NCBI GenBank assembly: GCA_964612425.1
Contig: CAZTDX010000008.1
Span: forward strand, 1 to 64,000
Source of the DNA: CAUJGP01 sp964612425
GTDB lineage: Bacteria > Bdellovibrionota > Bdellovibrionia > Bdellovibrionales > Bdellovibrionaceae
Direction: 5' to 3'
Length of the DNA stretch: 64,000 nucleotides
The position numbers and the translations under genes are program-made. How positions within the stretch are numbered: position 1 is the stretch's first letter; every line of letters begins with the position of its first letter. This document shows, in pieces, positions 35,836 through 43,868 of this stretch. The notes under the pieces were generated by a model. The model saw nothing but the letters and a program-made list of their open reading frames with translations. It was not told where the DNA came from and ran no database searches.

Positions 35836-36164
35836 TGGCTCTTTTTTAAGAACTTGTCAAAAGTTATCAAGTCATTTTGAAATTAACTCATAGGATCGAT
35901 AAGCCAATTCTCTATTTATTGCTATCACAGCAGCAATGGACCAAAGAGGGGGAGTTTGAATTTTTACTCAAACCTAAATTCGAATTTGGACTGATTTTTA
36001 GCGGGCTTAAAATGAGTTCCTTCTCAACTTACCCTTTGATTATGAATTTTTCTTTGGAATCGATATTATTCATAAATCTCGCAAATCAAAATAAATTACT
36101 CATATTTTTCTTGCAATTATATACATTAATATGTATATAATTTTATGTATAATGTGGAGGCCAC
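35836..36164. promoter_or_regulatory. Intergenic region with operator of the second toxin-antitoxin pair
   Basis: No convincing gene lies here; an open frame at 35877-36140 lacks a start signal and family features. At its right end an inverted repeat with 12-nt arms (36115-36126 and 36131-36142, 4-nt centre) lies just before a TATAAT at 36148-36153, and a third half-site (ATGTAT, 36145-36150) overlaps that -10 element. The downstream HTH protein is the likely ligand. GGAGG at 36156-36160 serves the toxin start. Confidence 0.6.
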
Positions 36165-36485
36165 TTGTCTTTAAAAGAAGTCTCATGGCTCGGAAACTCT
36201 AAAATAATCGTATCAGCCTTCCCAAGTGCAATAAAAGAGGATTTAGGTTTCCAGCTCTACGAATTACAAAAAGGTAAGCAGCCTCAGAAAAGCCGACCCA
36301 TGAAAAGCATTGGCCAAGGCGTATTTGAACTAAAGGAGCAAGACCACCAGGGGTGGTACCGAGTTATTTATGCTATTCACATTAAAAATAAGATCTATAT
36401 CTTGCATTGTTTTAAAAAGCAGAGTGCTAAAACATCAAGTTTAGATCTGGATTTGGCCAAGCAACGACTCAAATCAATTTTATGA
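36165..36485 (+). CDS. Gp49/HigB-like (RelE superfamily) toxin
   Basis: The 106-residue protein has the features of the phage-derived Gp49/HigB-like toxins: MSLKEVSWLGNSKIIVSAFP opening, LGFQLYELQKGKQP, MKSIGQGVFELKEQDHQGWYRVIYAI, and the final strand IYILHCFKKQSAKTS. Members cut mRNA on the ribosome. The start is TTG, with GGAGG 4 nt before it. The antitoxin follows 24 bp downstream, toxin-first as in HigBA. Confidence 0.85.
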   Translation: MSLKEVSWLGNSKIIVSAFPSAIKEDLGFQLYELQKGKQPQKSRPMKSIGQGVFELKEQDHQGWYRVIYAIHIKNKIYILHCFKKQSAKTSSLDLDLAKQRLKSIL

Positions 36486-36509
36486 CATTTAAAAGAGTAG
36501 GAGGTTATC

Positions 36510-36791
36510 ATGAAAAAAAATAAATCTGTATTTCATGATTTAGGATTTAGTGAACAAGAAAGCAATTCTCTGACTTTAAAGGCAGAAATGCTCAGTAAAA
36601 TTTTAGAAATTGTTGAAAAACAAAAGATTAAACCTAGAGAACTAGAAAAAGTCCTTGATGTACCACAGCCACGAGTCAGTGAACTTTTAAATGGTAAAAT
36701 TTCAACTGTGAGTATTGAAAAGTTAATCTCCTATTTAGAAAAATTAGGCGTCGTAACTTCTGTTAGCTTTAAGATTAAAAGAGCAAGCTAA
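36510..36791 (+). CDS. XRE-family antitoxin of the Gp49-type toxin
   Basis: The 93-residue protein contains a helix-turn-helix (KIKPRELEKVLDVPQPRVSELLNGKISTVS) in its C-terminal half and the opening VFHDLGFSEQESNSLTLKAEM, as in the HTH_37/XRE antitoxins that accompany Gp49-type toxins. It should neutralise the toxin and repress the promoter through the inverted repeat at 36115-36142. AGGAGG precedes the ATG with good spacing. The pair lies about 700 bp outside the integrase end of the conjugative element. Confidence 0.85.
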   Translation: MKKNKSVFHDLGFSEQESNSLTLKAEMLSKILEIVEKQKIKPRELEKVLDVPQPRVSELLNGKISTVSIEKLISYLEKLGVVTSVSFKIKRAS

Positions 36792-36950
36792 AATAGGAGC
36801 TGGCTTCCAAGCTCACTTACTTAAAGTTCTATGCTGGTGGGTGAGGGGTCATCAATTTCAACTAGAAAGATAAGGATTTTCTGAACACGCTTAACCACGA
36901 TCTCTAAGGCATAGGATTTAAAATCTCTGAGTAGGATAAGAACATGTTGC

Positions 36951-37298
36951 TTAGTCTCCAAGTTCTTTAGGAAGTTGAAATATCCCATCGTTAGTAGGTA
37001 GAAATGGCAAGATCCTTACAACAGCATCAAGATTAAGAGGACCATAGATATGGGGATAATCCTCGTTTAAATTGTAAAGGTCTTCGTACTTAACAGGTTC
37101 TTTAACCTTATTCTCATCAATTTCTAAGAGGATTAAATCTGTCCTATCCCTATATTTAAAATTCGCAACACCCAAGACTTGTTGAGCTAAAGAGCAATGA
37201 ATGAAACCTTCTTTGGCTAATGATGAAGTGATAAACTCTCCTTGAGATTGTGCCGCTAGCCATTCTTTCACGGAAGTTATATGAAATAATTGAGCCAT
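36951..37298 (-). CDS. DUF952 family protein
   Basis: The 115-residue protein matches DUF952: opening LFHITSVKEWLAAQSQGEFITSSLAKEGFIHCSLAQQV, then FKYRDRTDLILLEIDENKV, VKYEDLYNLNEDYPHIYGPLNLDAVV. The fold resembles ADP-ribosyltransferase-like small proteins, with His and Ser in GFIHCS, but its reaction is unknown. It is cytoplasmic and alone. It is the last chromosomal-type gene before the integrase. Confidence 0.82.
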   Translation of the reverse strand: MAQLFHITSVKEWLAAQSQGEFITSSLAKEGFIHCSLAQQVLGVANFKYRDRTDLILLEIDENKVKEPVKYEDLYNLNEDYPHIYGPLNLDAVVRILPFLPTNDGIFQLPKELGD

Positions 37299-37516
37299 AA
37301 AATTAAGCTAAAGCAACGACGATTTCTAGTCATCAAAGAAATCATTATAAGTAATGCGCAGACCATAAAAGATTAAGTGTTTTTTTGTTTTGGGATTTTC
37401 GATTCGTTGATTTTTAGTGGACTTTGAATGGCGGATTCGGTGTGAATTGAATCATTTCGCCACCTTAGTAGTCTAGTAAGACTAAACTAAGATCAGTTAG
37501 TCATGGATTTTATAAA
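37299..37516. other. Probable attachment-site end of the conjugative element
   Basis: No gene is seen. The stretch lies directly downstream of the integrase gene, where one element end is expected. Around 37465-37502 there are short repeats of TTAGT/ACTAA type, including GACTAA (37480-37485) against TTAGTC (37497-37502), which could be recombinase sites. I found no tRNA here and no matching direct repeat elsewhere in the window, so the exact att core is unproven. Confidence 0.3.
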
Positions 37517-38665
37517 TCAGCCTTCCTTCTCTCCAGAGATGGATAGATCATCCATCTTCTCTAACACTAGAATATTAGATAAAACCTTTAGACTTTCAGT
37601 CGCTCCTCTGATTTCAATTCCAGCAAGACGGATATACCGTTGCATAGTCTCTAGATCACGCCATCCACAGATTTTTTGAATCTGTATAGGCGGTACTCCA
37701 TTGCGAATAAGCTGGGTCGCAAAACAAGCTCTCAGTGTATGGAACTTGATTGAGGGAATACCCACTCCAATACAAAACTCCCTGAGACGTCTAGCTTGAT
37801 CCCCTTGTGCCCATCTTGGAAGTCTTGGGAGAACTTCTTTTCGATCTACTGATTTGAGCTTGAGGTCTGATAAAAAACCATAAAGCTCATTTGATATTGG
37901 AATGGTTCTCCAGTATCCGGCTTTTGTTGATTTTACGCTTCGCGTGCGACAATTGTAAGATTTATTGATCGTGATTTCTCGATTCAGTAAATCCACATCA
38001 TCCCAAAGCAGTGCGAACAACTCACCATTTCGTAGACCAGTTTGAATCGCAAGAGACCAAACAGGGAACCAAGGGTGTTCCATTAATTTTGCCTTTTGCA
38101 ATAAATCTCTAAGCTGATCAATATTCAATATCTCAGGTTTCTTTTCTTCTTCACGACCAAGACTCAAACCAAATGATGGACTACGATCAACTCCCTTAAC
38201 TACTCTGTGATCAATTCCGTAAGTAAAGGCTCTATTAATAATTACCTTTACGACATTCATGTAACTCACAGTGTAGCCCGAAGCTTTCATTTGGTTCATC
38301 AATTCAATGACATCAGCTCTTGAGATTTCCTTAGCGGGTCTTCTCCACCAGCGCTCAGTATGCTTCCTCATACAAGCTATGTAATCGCTGCGAGTTGTAT
38401 CGTTTAGATCTTTTTTATCTTTTCTCAAATAAGACTCCCAGCTTTCAACTAAGTTGCCCCAGGTTTCCCCTTGGGTTTCTTTTTTGAGAACTTCTGCCTG
38501 ACATTCTTTGAGAAGGTTTATCTCTTCTCTCTTTGCATGATTTTGCGTTTTGATATTAAATTTCCACTTCTGAACTCGAATAGAAGGATTCAGCTTGCTT
38601 TTTATACTAACGTAAGCCTTCCAAAAAGTTTGTCCATTTTCATTTTTATACTCGACCACTGACAT
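37517..38665 (-). CDS. Tyrosine recombinase (integrase)
   Basis: This 382-residue site-specific recombinase would integrate and excise the element. The catalytic residues of the family are seen: Arg in TGLRNGELFALLW (about residue 213), the H-x-x-R box HTLRACFATQLI, and the nucleophile Tyr in WRDLETMQRYIRLAG. The N-terminal 60 residues and the core-binding SAM-like region (TTRSDYIACMRKHTERWW) are as in phage/ICE integrases. A GGAGGAATT element precedes the ATG. It is the last gene of the minus-strand transfer run, 29 bp after the excisionase-like gene. Confidence 0.95.
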   Translation of the reverse strand: MSVVEYKNENGQTFWKAYVSIKSKLNPSIRVQKWKFNIKTQNHAKREEINLLKECQAEVLKKETQGETWGNLVESWESYLRKDKKDLNDTTRSDYIACMRKHTERWWRRPAKEISRADVIELMNQMKASGYTVSYMNVVKVIINRAFTYGIDHRVVKGVDRSPSFGLSLGREEEKKPEILNIDQLRDLLQKAKLMEHPWFPVWSLAIQTGLRNGELFALLWDDVDLLNREITINKSYNCRTRSVKSTKAGYWRTIPISNELYGFLSDLKLKSVDRKEVLPRLPRWAQGDQARRLREFCIGVGIPSIKFHTLRACFATQLIRNGVPPIQIQKICGWRDLETMQRYIRLAGIEIRGATESLKVLSNILVLEKMDDLSISGEKEG

Positions 38666-38694
38666 AATTCCTCCTTAATAAAAAAATATGAAAA

Positions 38695-38907
38695 TTAAAA
38701 AAGAGGTTTCATCAGTCGATCAAGATCAGCGCGCAAGAAGCGGAGTCGGTTTTGAATCTTATAAGATTTCAATTGATTTCTCCAAACCATATTTCTGATT
38801 TGGCCTACCGACACCCGAAGGTAAAGAGCAGCTTCTTTAGCATTCATCCATTTTAACTTGTCAAAGAGCGCATCAGAGGAGAATTCCTCTAAATTAATTT
38901 TTAACAT
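38695..38907 (-). CDS. Excisionase-like helix-turn-helix protein
   Basis: The 70-residue protein has the MerR/excisionase-type motif WMNAKEAALYLRVSVGQIRN followed by RNQLKSYKIQNRLRFLRADLDRLM, the usual HTH_17 layout. Such proteins bend DNA at attachment sites to favour excision. The frame is open to 38934, but GAGGA 7 nt before ATG 38907 decides the start. It directly precedes the integrase gene. Confidence 0.82.
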   Translation of the reverse strand: MLKINLEEFSSDALFDKLKWMNAKEAALYLRVSVGQIRNMVWRNQLKSYKIQNRLRFLRADLDRLMKPLF

Positions 38908-38984
38908 AGCACAATCCTCATAAATATCAATCAAACGATTGCGACATATTTTATTGATGCACTATAGAGAAGAGATGTATTCCT

Positions 38985-39410
38985 TTATACTTTTGATTGT
39001 GACTTATCCTCATCCGTTAATGGGTCAAACTTAGTGTTAGCCCTAGAATCAGCTTTGGACGCTTTCTTTTCTTTATAGAAAGGTTTTTTTATCTGCACTC
39101 CTCTTTGTTCAATATCTTTGAGCGTTAATCTTTCACCTCTAAGGCTAGCGGCTTTTATTTCTCGCGCTGCAAATTGAATATATCTAAGCTCACTATAGAA
39201 CTGCTCAGATAAACTCTTTTCCTGTACGCTAGAGAGGCGCTCGGCCATATTCTCGATCAACCAATTGATTAAATCCTTTCTGGATATAACAACGCCAGCT
39301 TTTGCTGACTCCACTTGTTTAATCCATAAATCAATTCGGCTCAGAGCGAGACTATCAAGAGTGATACGATCAAAATGTCGTTTCCGTAATTTCTTTTTAT
39401 TTTCACTCAT
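38985..39410 (-). CDS. Conjugative-element protein of unknown function
   Basis: The 141-residue protein is highly charged. The first 60 residues (ITLDSLALSRIDLWIKQVES then VVISRKDLINWLIENMAERLS) have the strand-helix-helix look of ribbon-helix-helix DNA-binding accessory proteins such as MobC- or TraM-type factors, but this is only resemblance. The C-terminus is a Lys-rich tail. Its start overlaps the upstream lipoprotein gene by 1 nt. A role in oriT processing or transfer control is possible from position. Confidence 0.55.
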   Translation of the reverse strand: MSENKKKLRKRHFDRITLDSLALSRIDLWIKQVESAKAGVVISRKDLINWLIENMAERLSSVQEKSLSEQFYSELRYIQFAAREIKAASLRGERLTLKDIEQRGVQIKKPFYKEKKASKADSRANTKFDPLTDEDKSQSKV

Positions 39411-39631
39411 TATTCACTCCAGGTTGCTTGTTTATCGATAAGATGAATGAAATGACCTTCTTCAAAGCGATTTCCTTCAATCCTATCTGGTATCCAAATA
39501 GTTTTAACTTCAGCATTTCGTAACAAGGGGACTTTTGGTTCATTGGGTTTAGATTGGGTTTTCTTAGAAGAAGTCGTACAACCCATGAGCAGTAAATAGC
39601 TGAAAATTGATAAATAAAAGAGCTTGGTCAT
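39410..39631 (-). CDS. Small lipoprotein, VirB7/TraV-like by position
   Basis: The 73-residue protein has a type II signal peptide with lipobox LLMGC (Cys at residue 18). The mature part is only about 55 residues (PKVPLLRNAEVKTIWIPDRI, then GHFIHLIDKQATW). VirB7-type lipoproteins anchor the outer-membrane core complex of type IV secretion systems and are usually this small. It lies among transfer genes, but sequence identity to VirB7 is not visible, so the role is from size, lipobox and context. Confidence 0.6.
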   Translation of the reverse strand: MTKLFYLSIFSYLLLMGCTTSSKKTQSKPNEPKVPLLRNAEVKTIWIPDRIEGNRFEEGHFIHLIDKQATWSE

Positions 39632-39728
39632 AAAAGATGTCCTTTCTGAATTAAGTATGAGTTAGTTGATGCAATATTGGGTGCTATAGGGGGGTCTATT
39701 ACCAAATCGACAGATTTGTCGATTTGGT

Positions 39729-40604
39729 TTAAACTGTTAATTTGAAACAACAAAGTCTTTGATCCAAAATCTGTGTGGTTACAGGATACTTTTGAGTTAC
39801 TTTAGGCATACTTTCGATAAACTGTAACCTATGCCTATTCAGGAATACGCCTAATTCTGTACAAGCTGCGGGTCCACTAAAAAATTTTGCTTGCCATCCA
39901 TATTTTAAAAAATCACTAAACAAAATAAAATTATGAATATCTCTGAATTCAGTTAAGTTGCCTTGAGCAGCACTTACAATCTTCTTTGCTAGATTTGCAG
40001 ATTGAACAATCCAAATTACAGACTCAATTACTTTGTACCTATTATAGAAATTTCCATAACCAACATAATCTGAGAAGGCTTTACGATTAATTTCCACTTC
40101 AAGTGAAATCAGTGAGTTCGTTTTTAATTTTGGAAAATACCAATAGCCATCAGGACGATGAGCCTTTGTCGGAGGCAGCCAGTCAAATAAGGTCTCATCT
40201 GCTTGACGCCTTAATTCTTGTTCTGTAAAAAAGGCGACATCATCTACAGTTCCCTTAGGAAGCCAATCTCCATACTGTGCTGCTAAAACATAAAGATCAT
40301 GTTCAGGTGACTCAGTATCATATCCCTCTTCTTTGAGAAGAGGTAAGCTCTCACGTATGGCCTTAAATCCATTTCGAGTTAAAGTCCATATTGCAAAACT
40401 TCTACTATTTACGAGCTTGCAATCAACAAGTCCTTTTTCTTTAAGTTTAAGCATTCTTTGATAAGCTGTAAACTGTTTCCATTTATAGACTGGCTCAAAT
40501 CGAATAAAGATAGCAGATGATGTGGCCACCTTCCAGCGCCAGAGGAAATTCAAAATTGCTAACTCCTTATCAGGATTGATTCTTTGTGAGATTAGTTTTT
40601 TCAT
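39729..40604 (-). CDS. Replic_Relax family protein (candidate relaxase or accessory)
   Basis: The 291-residue protein resembles the replication-relaxation family: an N-terminal winged-helix segment (ILNFLWRWKVATSSAIFIRF, QRMLKLKEKGLVDCK, WTLTRNGFKAI) followed by a nuclease-like half (HDLYVLAAQ, HRPDGYWYF, SLISLEVEINRKAFSDYV, ESVIWIVQ) with an Asp...Glu-x-Glu pattern. Relatives occur next to FtsK/TcpA-type coupling proteins on conjugative elements. No classical MOB relaxase is seen in the element, so this is the best candidate for the nick/replication function. Its start overlaps the FtsK-like gene by 4 nt. Confidence 0.65.
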   Translation of the reverse strand: MKKLISQRINPDKELAILNFLWRWKVATSSAIFIRFEPVYKWKQFTAYQRMLKLKEKGLVDCKLVNSRSFAIWTLTRNGFKAIRESLPLLKEEGYDTESPEHDLYVLAAQYGDWLPKGTVDDVAFFTEQELRRQADETLFDWLPPTKAHRPDGYWYFPKLKTNSLISLEVEINRKAFSDYVGYGNFYNRYKVIESVIWIVQSANLAKKIVSAAQGNLTEFRDIHNFILFSDFLKYGWQAKFFSGPAACTELGVFLNRHRLQFIESMPKVTQKYPVTTQILDQRLCCFKLTV

Positions 40605-42034
40605 GTATCCACTCCTTTTTCTATAGATGAATTCTCCATATTTGAATTGGAAGGAGAAGGTGTGACATCACGCTTATGTGGTTCGACTTTGGCAAGTTTG
40701 AAAGGTTTTAGAAGTTCTCTTAATCTTTCATCATCTAGTTGTGGAACTTGAATTTCCAGTAATTCGGGTCCATTTCTAAAAATAGCGCGACCCTTAATAT
40801 CAGGTAAATCTGCCGCTCTGACGCTATCTAGTATTGTCATGCTTGCAGCATTGTCTGGCATGTGAAAACAAACACGACCTTGAAGATTTGCCTTAATTGA
40901 TCCATCGATAATATTTACGTCGGGTCTTTGAGTTGCAATGATTATATTTATTCCAACAGCTCTTCCTTGGGCCGTTAATGTTGAAACAATTCCTCGGGCT
41001 TGTGCTACATCACCGGAAGTCATCGTTGGACCCGCGAGAAAAATCTGAGCAGCTTCGTCAATGATAACGATTTTTCTTTTTAAAATTTCTTTAGAATTTT
41101 TTTGATCCTCGGAAAGTATTTTATTATTATATTCGATTATATTTTTACAATCAGTCTTATAAATTTTATCTCCGCGCTCTTTCAGTTCAGCTTCAATTTC
41201 AATCAGGGATTGAAGGGCCTCTTGATTTGTTTTATGGATAATCATCCGTGGTAGGTCTTTAAATTCAATTGATTCAAGACCAAACTTCAAATCAATAAGA
41301 ATAAATTCTGCATTTTTATTATTTAGATACAAAGTCGCTAAGACTTGCTTTAAAAAAGTTGATTTACCAGAATTACTTGTTCCCGCTACTAATAAATGAG
41401 GCACATCGATTAAATCAATTGTCTTAACACCAGATCTAGTATTACCAACGATAAATGAAAAATTTTTCTTTCCAAATGGAGAGTTTAAATCAATGATATT
41501 GGGAAAGTCTTCTTCTGAATAGAAAATTTTAATGACATTATTGAGTTTATTTTCTTCAATCTTGTCAATGTATCGAAAAAATCCAGACTCTAGTTTTTCT
41601 TTTGAACTTATAAATGTAGAAAGAGGTACTCTATTTGAGTTCAAAGTCATGACTCTACAATTTTCATCAATTTCACGATCTGATACAAAAGAAGGTAGAC
41701 GTCCTGATATTGTCCTAAGTCCGGCATTTTCAAAGGTTTCAGTAAGATTATCCAAAAAATTTTTAAGGAGTCTATAGCGCCATCCTGCCCAACCTAAATA
41801 CAAAAAGAGTATAAAAAGAAGGAATAGGGCCTTTGTTAATTTAGGGAATAAAAGAATTAAAAACATTTTAGATTGAAAATACCAAATTGAAATTGCCAGA
41901 GCAAAAATACTAATATAATGGTGAGGGATAATGCCTTTATCTATTCCTCTCCAAAGCTCACGTAAAATGGAACCGAGTGTTTTTGTACGGTTTATAGCTG
42001 TTTCGAGATCAACTTTACTTTTTTTATTTACCAT
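40601..42034 (-). CDS. FtsK/SpoIIIE-type DNA translocase, coupling protein
   Basis: The 477-residue protein has two N-terminal membrane segments (about residues 40-60 and 65-85), then an FtsK/SpoIIIE ATPase domain: Walker A VAGTSNSGKSTFLKQV, FILIDLKFGLESIEF, Walker B KIVIIDEAAQIF, and IIATQRPDVNII. It probably pumps DNA into the secretion channel, the place taken by VirD4/TraD in most proteobacterial systems. FtsK-type coupling proteins (TcpA) are better known from Gram-positive elements. It overlaps the VirB10-like gene by 11 nt and the Replic_Relax gene by 4 nt. Confidence 0.88.
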   Translation of the reverse strand: MVNKKSKVDLETAINRTKTLGSILRELWRGIDKGIIPHHYISIFALAISIWYFQSKMFLILLFPKLTKALFLLFILFLYLGWAGWRYRLLKNFLDNLTETFENAGLRTISGRLPSFVSDREIDENCRVMTLNSNRVPLSTFISSKEKLESGFFRYIDKIEENKLNNVIKIFYSEEDFPNIIDLNSPFGKKNFSFIVGNTRSGVKTIDLIDVPHLLVAGTSNSGKSTFLKQVLATLYLNNKNAEFILIDLKFGLESIEFKDLPRMIIHKTNQEALQSLIEIEAELKERGDKIYKTDCKNIIEYNNKILSEDQKNSKEILKRKIVIIDEAAQIFLAGPTMTSGDVAQARGIVSTLTAQGRAVGINIIIATQRPDVNIIDGSIKANLQGRVCFHMPDNAASMTILDSVRAADLPDIKGRAIFRNGPELLEIQVPQLDDERLRELLKPFKLAKVEPHKRDVTPSPSNSNMENSSIEKGVDT

Positions 42035-42935
42035 TTAATCCACCACCATTATCAGTAAAAATAATAATGACTTCAGTTCCAGCTCTTATTTCAATTTTTG
42101 GACCTTCATTTTTATAATCTGAAACTACGGTATTTGATTCTTCGAGTGCTGCTTTTGCTGTGCCGTGAAGAATTGCATTACGCATAGTGGGTTTAGTCAC
42201 CATCACTCCTTGTTCCCCATGGTTTTCTTGAAGCGCTTCTGAAGCTCCAGCTAAAAAATTCAAGCCTGCTCCAATAGCAATACGTTCTCCATGAGTGGAC
42301 CAAAATGAACCTTTAAGGCCAATGGATTTATCGCTTGCATCAGCAATTTCAGCATCAATAGAGGAAACAGTGGAATCTTCATTAACAGCCTTATTGAAGT
42401 GAACAAAGAGTTTATCATTATTTGTAGTTCCGACACCGAGAAGTATCGTACCCGATGATAGAAAGGACTCACCTGAAACAATTACATCTTCTTTTAATCT
42501 GACTTTTACTAAACCATTAGACGCACTACTTGTAAGTACTCCTTTTACTTCTGTTCCAGGAGGCACACTTATTTTAATAGAACGCAAAATTAACTTAGGT
42601 CCGATAAGTCTAACTTGCCCTTTTCTTTGCTGTTGGCGATTGGCTTTGAATCGTCTTTCATCTTCAACCCTATTGTAAACTTGGGCTGATAGACTTGGCT
42701 GCTCACCAGAAACAGTTGGCGGTGGTCCCATGGGAGATTTGTCAGTGCTTGTCTCAATTGACTCAGGGCTCTTTTTAAATAAAATAAGGACTATTGAGAG
42801 TAAAACAGTAGTAATCCCAATACTTTTCAATAATGGTTTAATTCGCTCTTGGTTTTGAATATACTTAAGACTTTCATCAATAGTTCTTCGACCCTCCCCA
42901 TAAGAGGCAAGTTCTACATTTTTCTTTTCACTCAT
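42024..42935 (-). CDS. VirB10/TrbI-like type IV secretion protein
   Basis: The 303-residue protein is a bitopic inner-membrane protein (membrane segment about residues 40-55), a Pro-rich linker, and a VirB10-type C-terminal domain: PPGTEVKGVLTSSASNGLVKVRLKEDV, SSGTILLGVGTTNNDKLFVHFN, then ERIAIGAGLNFLAGAS and IRAGTEVIIIFT. VirB10 spans the envelope and transmits energy to the outer-membrane pore. The domain is complete. It overlaps neighbours on both sides (4 and 11 nt). Confidence 0.85.
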   Translation of the reverse strand: MSEKKNVELASYGEGRRTIDESLKYIQNQERIKPLLKSIGITTVLLSIVLILFKKSPESIETSTDKSPMGPPPTVSGEQPSLSAQVYNRVEDERRFKANRQQQRKGQVRLIGPKLILRSIKISVPPGTEVKGVLTSSASNGLVKVRLKEDVIVSGESFLSSGTILLGVGTTNNDKLFVHFNKAVNEDSTVSSIDAEIADASDKSIGLKGSFWSTHGERIAIGAGLNFLAGASEALQENHGEQGVMVTKPTMRNAILHGTAKAALEESNTVVSDYKNEGPKIEIRAGTEVIIIFTDNGGGLNGK

Positions 42936-43330
42936 TTTTTCTCCGATTTTACTTTTTTCTCCAAAGCATCGCGGACTTGAATCACGGAACTCCCCGAAGA
43001 AGTAGAGGCAACAAGGTCAAAAGCAAAACGCCGACCCAGTAAATAAACAAAAAGATTGGATCTGGCATTAACACTCAAAGGAGAAATCGCTAAATCATTT
43101 TCTACATATTCAATGCCAAAAGATCCATTGCGTCCGAGAATGACCTTTGATGGCTTTGTGGGAAAACTTAAAACAGTTCCCCTGATAGAAACAGATATTT
43201 TTCCAACACTTTCCTCTGAAAGTCGCACGATCTTAACCTCCTGTGCGGAGGCCGTTGGGATAAGTATACTGCTGAATATCAGAACAATAAAAACTATTAA
43301 AATACCTTGAAGAAAACTATTTGCTTTCAT
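42932..43330 (-). CDS. Short VirB9/TraK-like secretin-type protein
   Basis: With ATG 43330 (GAGGGAG just upstream) the protein has 132 residues: a signal peptide (GILIVFIVLIFSSILIPTASA) and one beta-rich domain with PSKVILGRNGSFGIEYVENDLAISPLSVNARSNLFVYL split by the conserved GRRFAFDLVAS. This is the N-terminal VirB9/TraK-type domain. The C-terminal domain that contacts VirB7 and the outer membrane is absent, so the protein is less than half normal VirB9 length. It overlaps the VirB8-like gene by 14 nt. Confidence 0.72.
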   Translation of the reverse strand: MKANSFLQGILIVFIVLIFSSILIPTASAQEVKIVRLSEESVGKISVSIRGTVLSFPTKPSKVILGRNGSFGIEYVENDLAISPLSVNARSNLFVYLLGRRFAFDLVASTSSGSSVIQVRDALEKKVKSEKK

Positions 43331-43868
43331 TTTTAACTCCCTCTTGATTTTGAATGGAGACATTAAAAAGAATAAGTCCATAAGGATTTGCCTCTGATCG
43401 TGAGGTACGCTGAATTTTTAAAGTTAATGGAAAAGGAAGAGCTGATCTTAAATTACCCATAGCTAAAATTCTGTCAGTGTCTGCAAAAAATGAATCCTCT
43501 TTCCTCGTAATGGAATTCACAATAATTTTTTGACGTACGGTTCTTTTCTTCATTTCATTTTGTTCTGTAGTTTTGCTTGCTAATTCTTCAATTGAGAGGT
43601 AGTCGTTTTGTGCTAAGTTATCGGCATCAAATCTTTGAGATAGAGCTTCTTTTATAAATCGCTCATATTCTAGTTTTGTTGGCTCTTGACTAGTTGTTAA
43701 AGACTTAACAGAAGAATAACAGGAACGCTCAATGATGAGTGGATCTTTAAAAGCAAATTTGAGTGAAATAAGTAGTGCTACAAGACCACTAGTGGTAACT
43801 CCTAAAATAGCAACACGAAGAACACTGTTTTGACTAGCAATATTAGCCCAGGCTTGAGGAAATCTCAT
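43317..43868 (-). CDS. VirB8/TraE-like inner-membrane protein
   Basis: The 183-residue protein has one membrane segment (residues 18-38, VAILGVTTSGLVALLISLKFA), directly followed by DPLIIERSCYSS, the characteristic TraE-family start of the periplasmic domain, and a beta-rich C-terminal part (KIIVNSITRKED, PLTLKIQRTSRS). VirB8/TraE is an assembly factor of the inner-membrane complex. It overlaps the VirB6-like gene by 4 nt. Confidence 0.75.
   Translation of the reverse strand: MRFPQAWANIASQNSVLRVAILGVTTSGLVALLISLKFAFKDPLIIERSCYSSVKSLTTSQEPTKLEYERFIKEALSQRFDADNLAQNDYLSIEELASKTTEQNEMKKRTVRQKIIVNSITRKEDSFFADTDRILAMGNLRSALPFPLTLKIQRTSRSEANPYGLILFNVSIQNQEGVKNESK

Noticed and set aside
35877..36140. 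Open frame of 87 codons between the pseudouridine synthase and the toxin
   Set aside because: No ribosome-binding site, no family features, and its 3' end covers the toxin-antitoxin operator.
37380..37480. Possible tRNA at the integrase end of the element
   Set aside because: No cloverleaf could be built by eye and no T-loop signature was found, so no tRNA is called.
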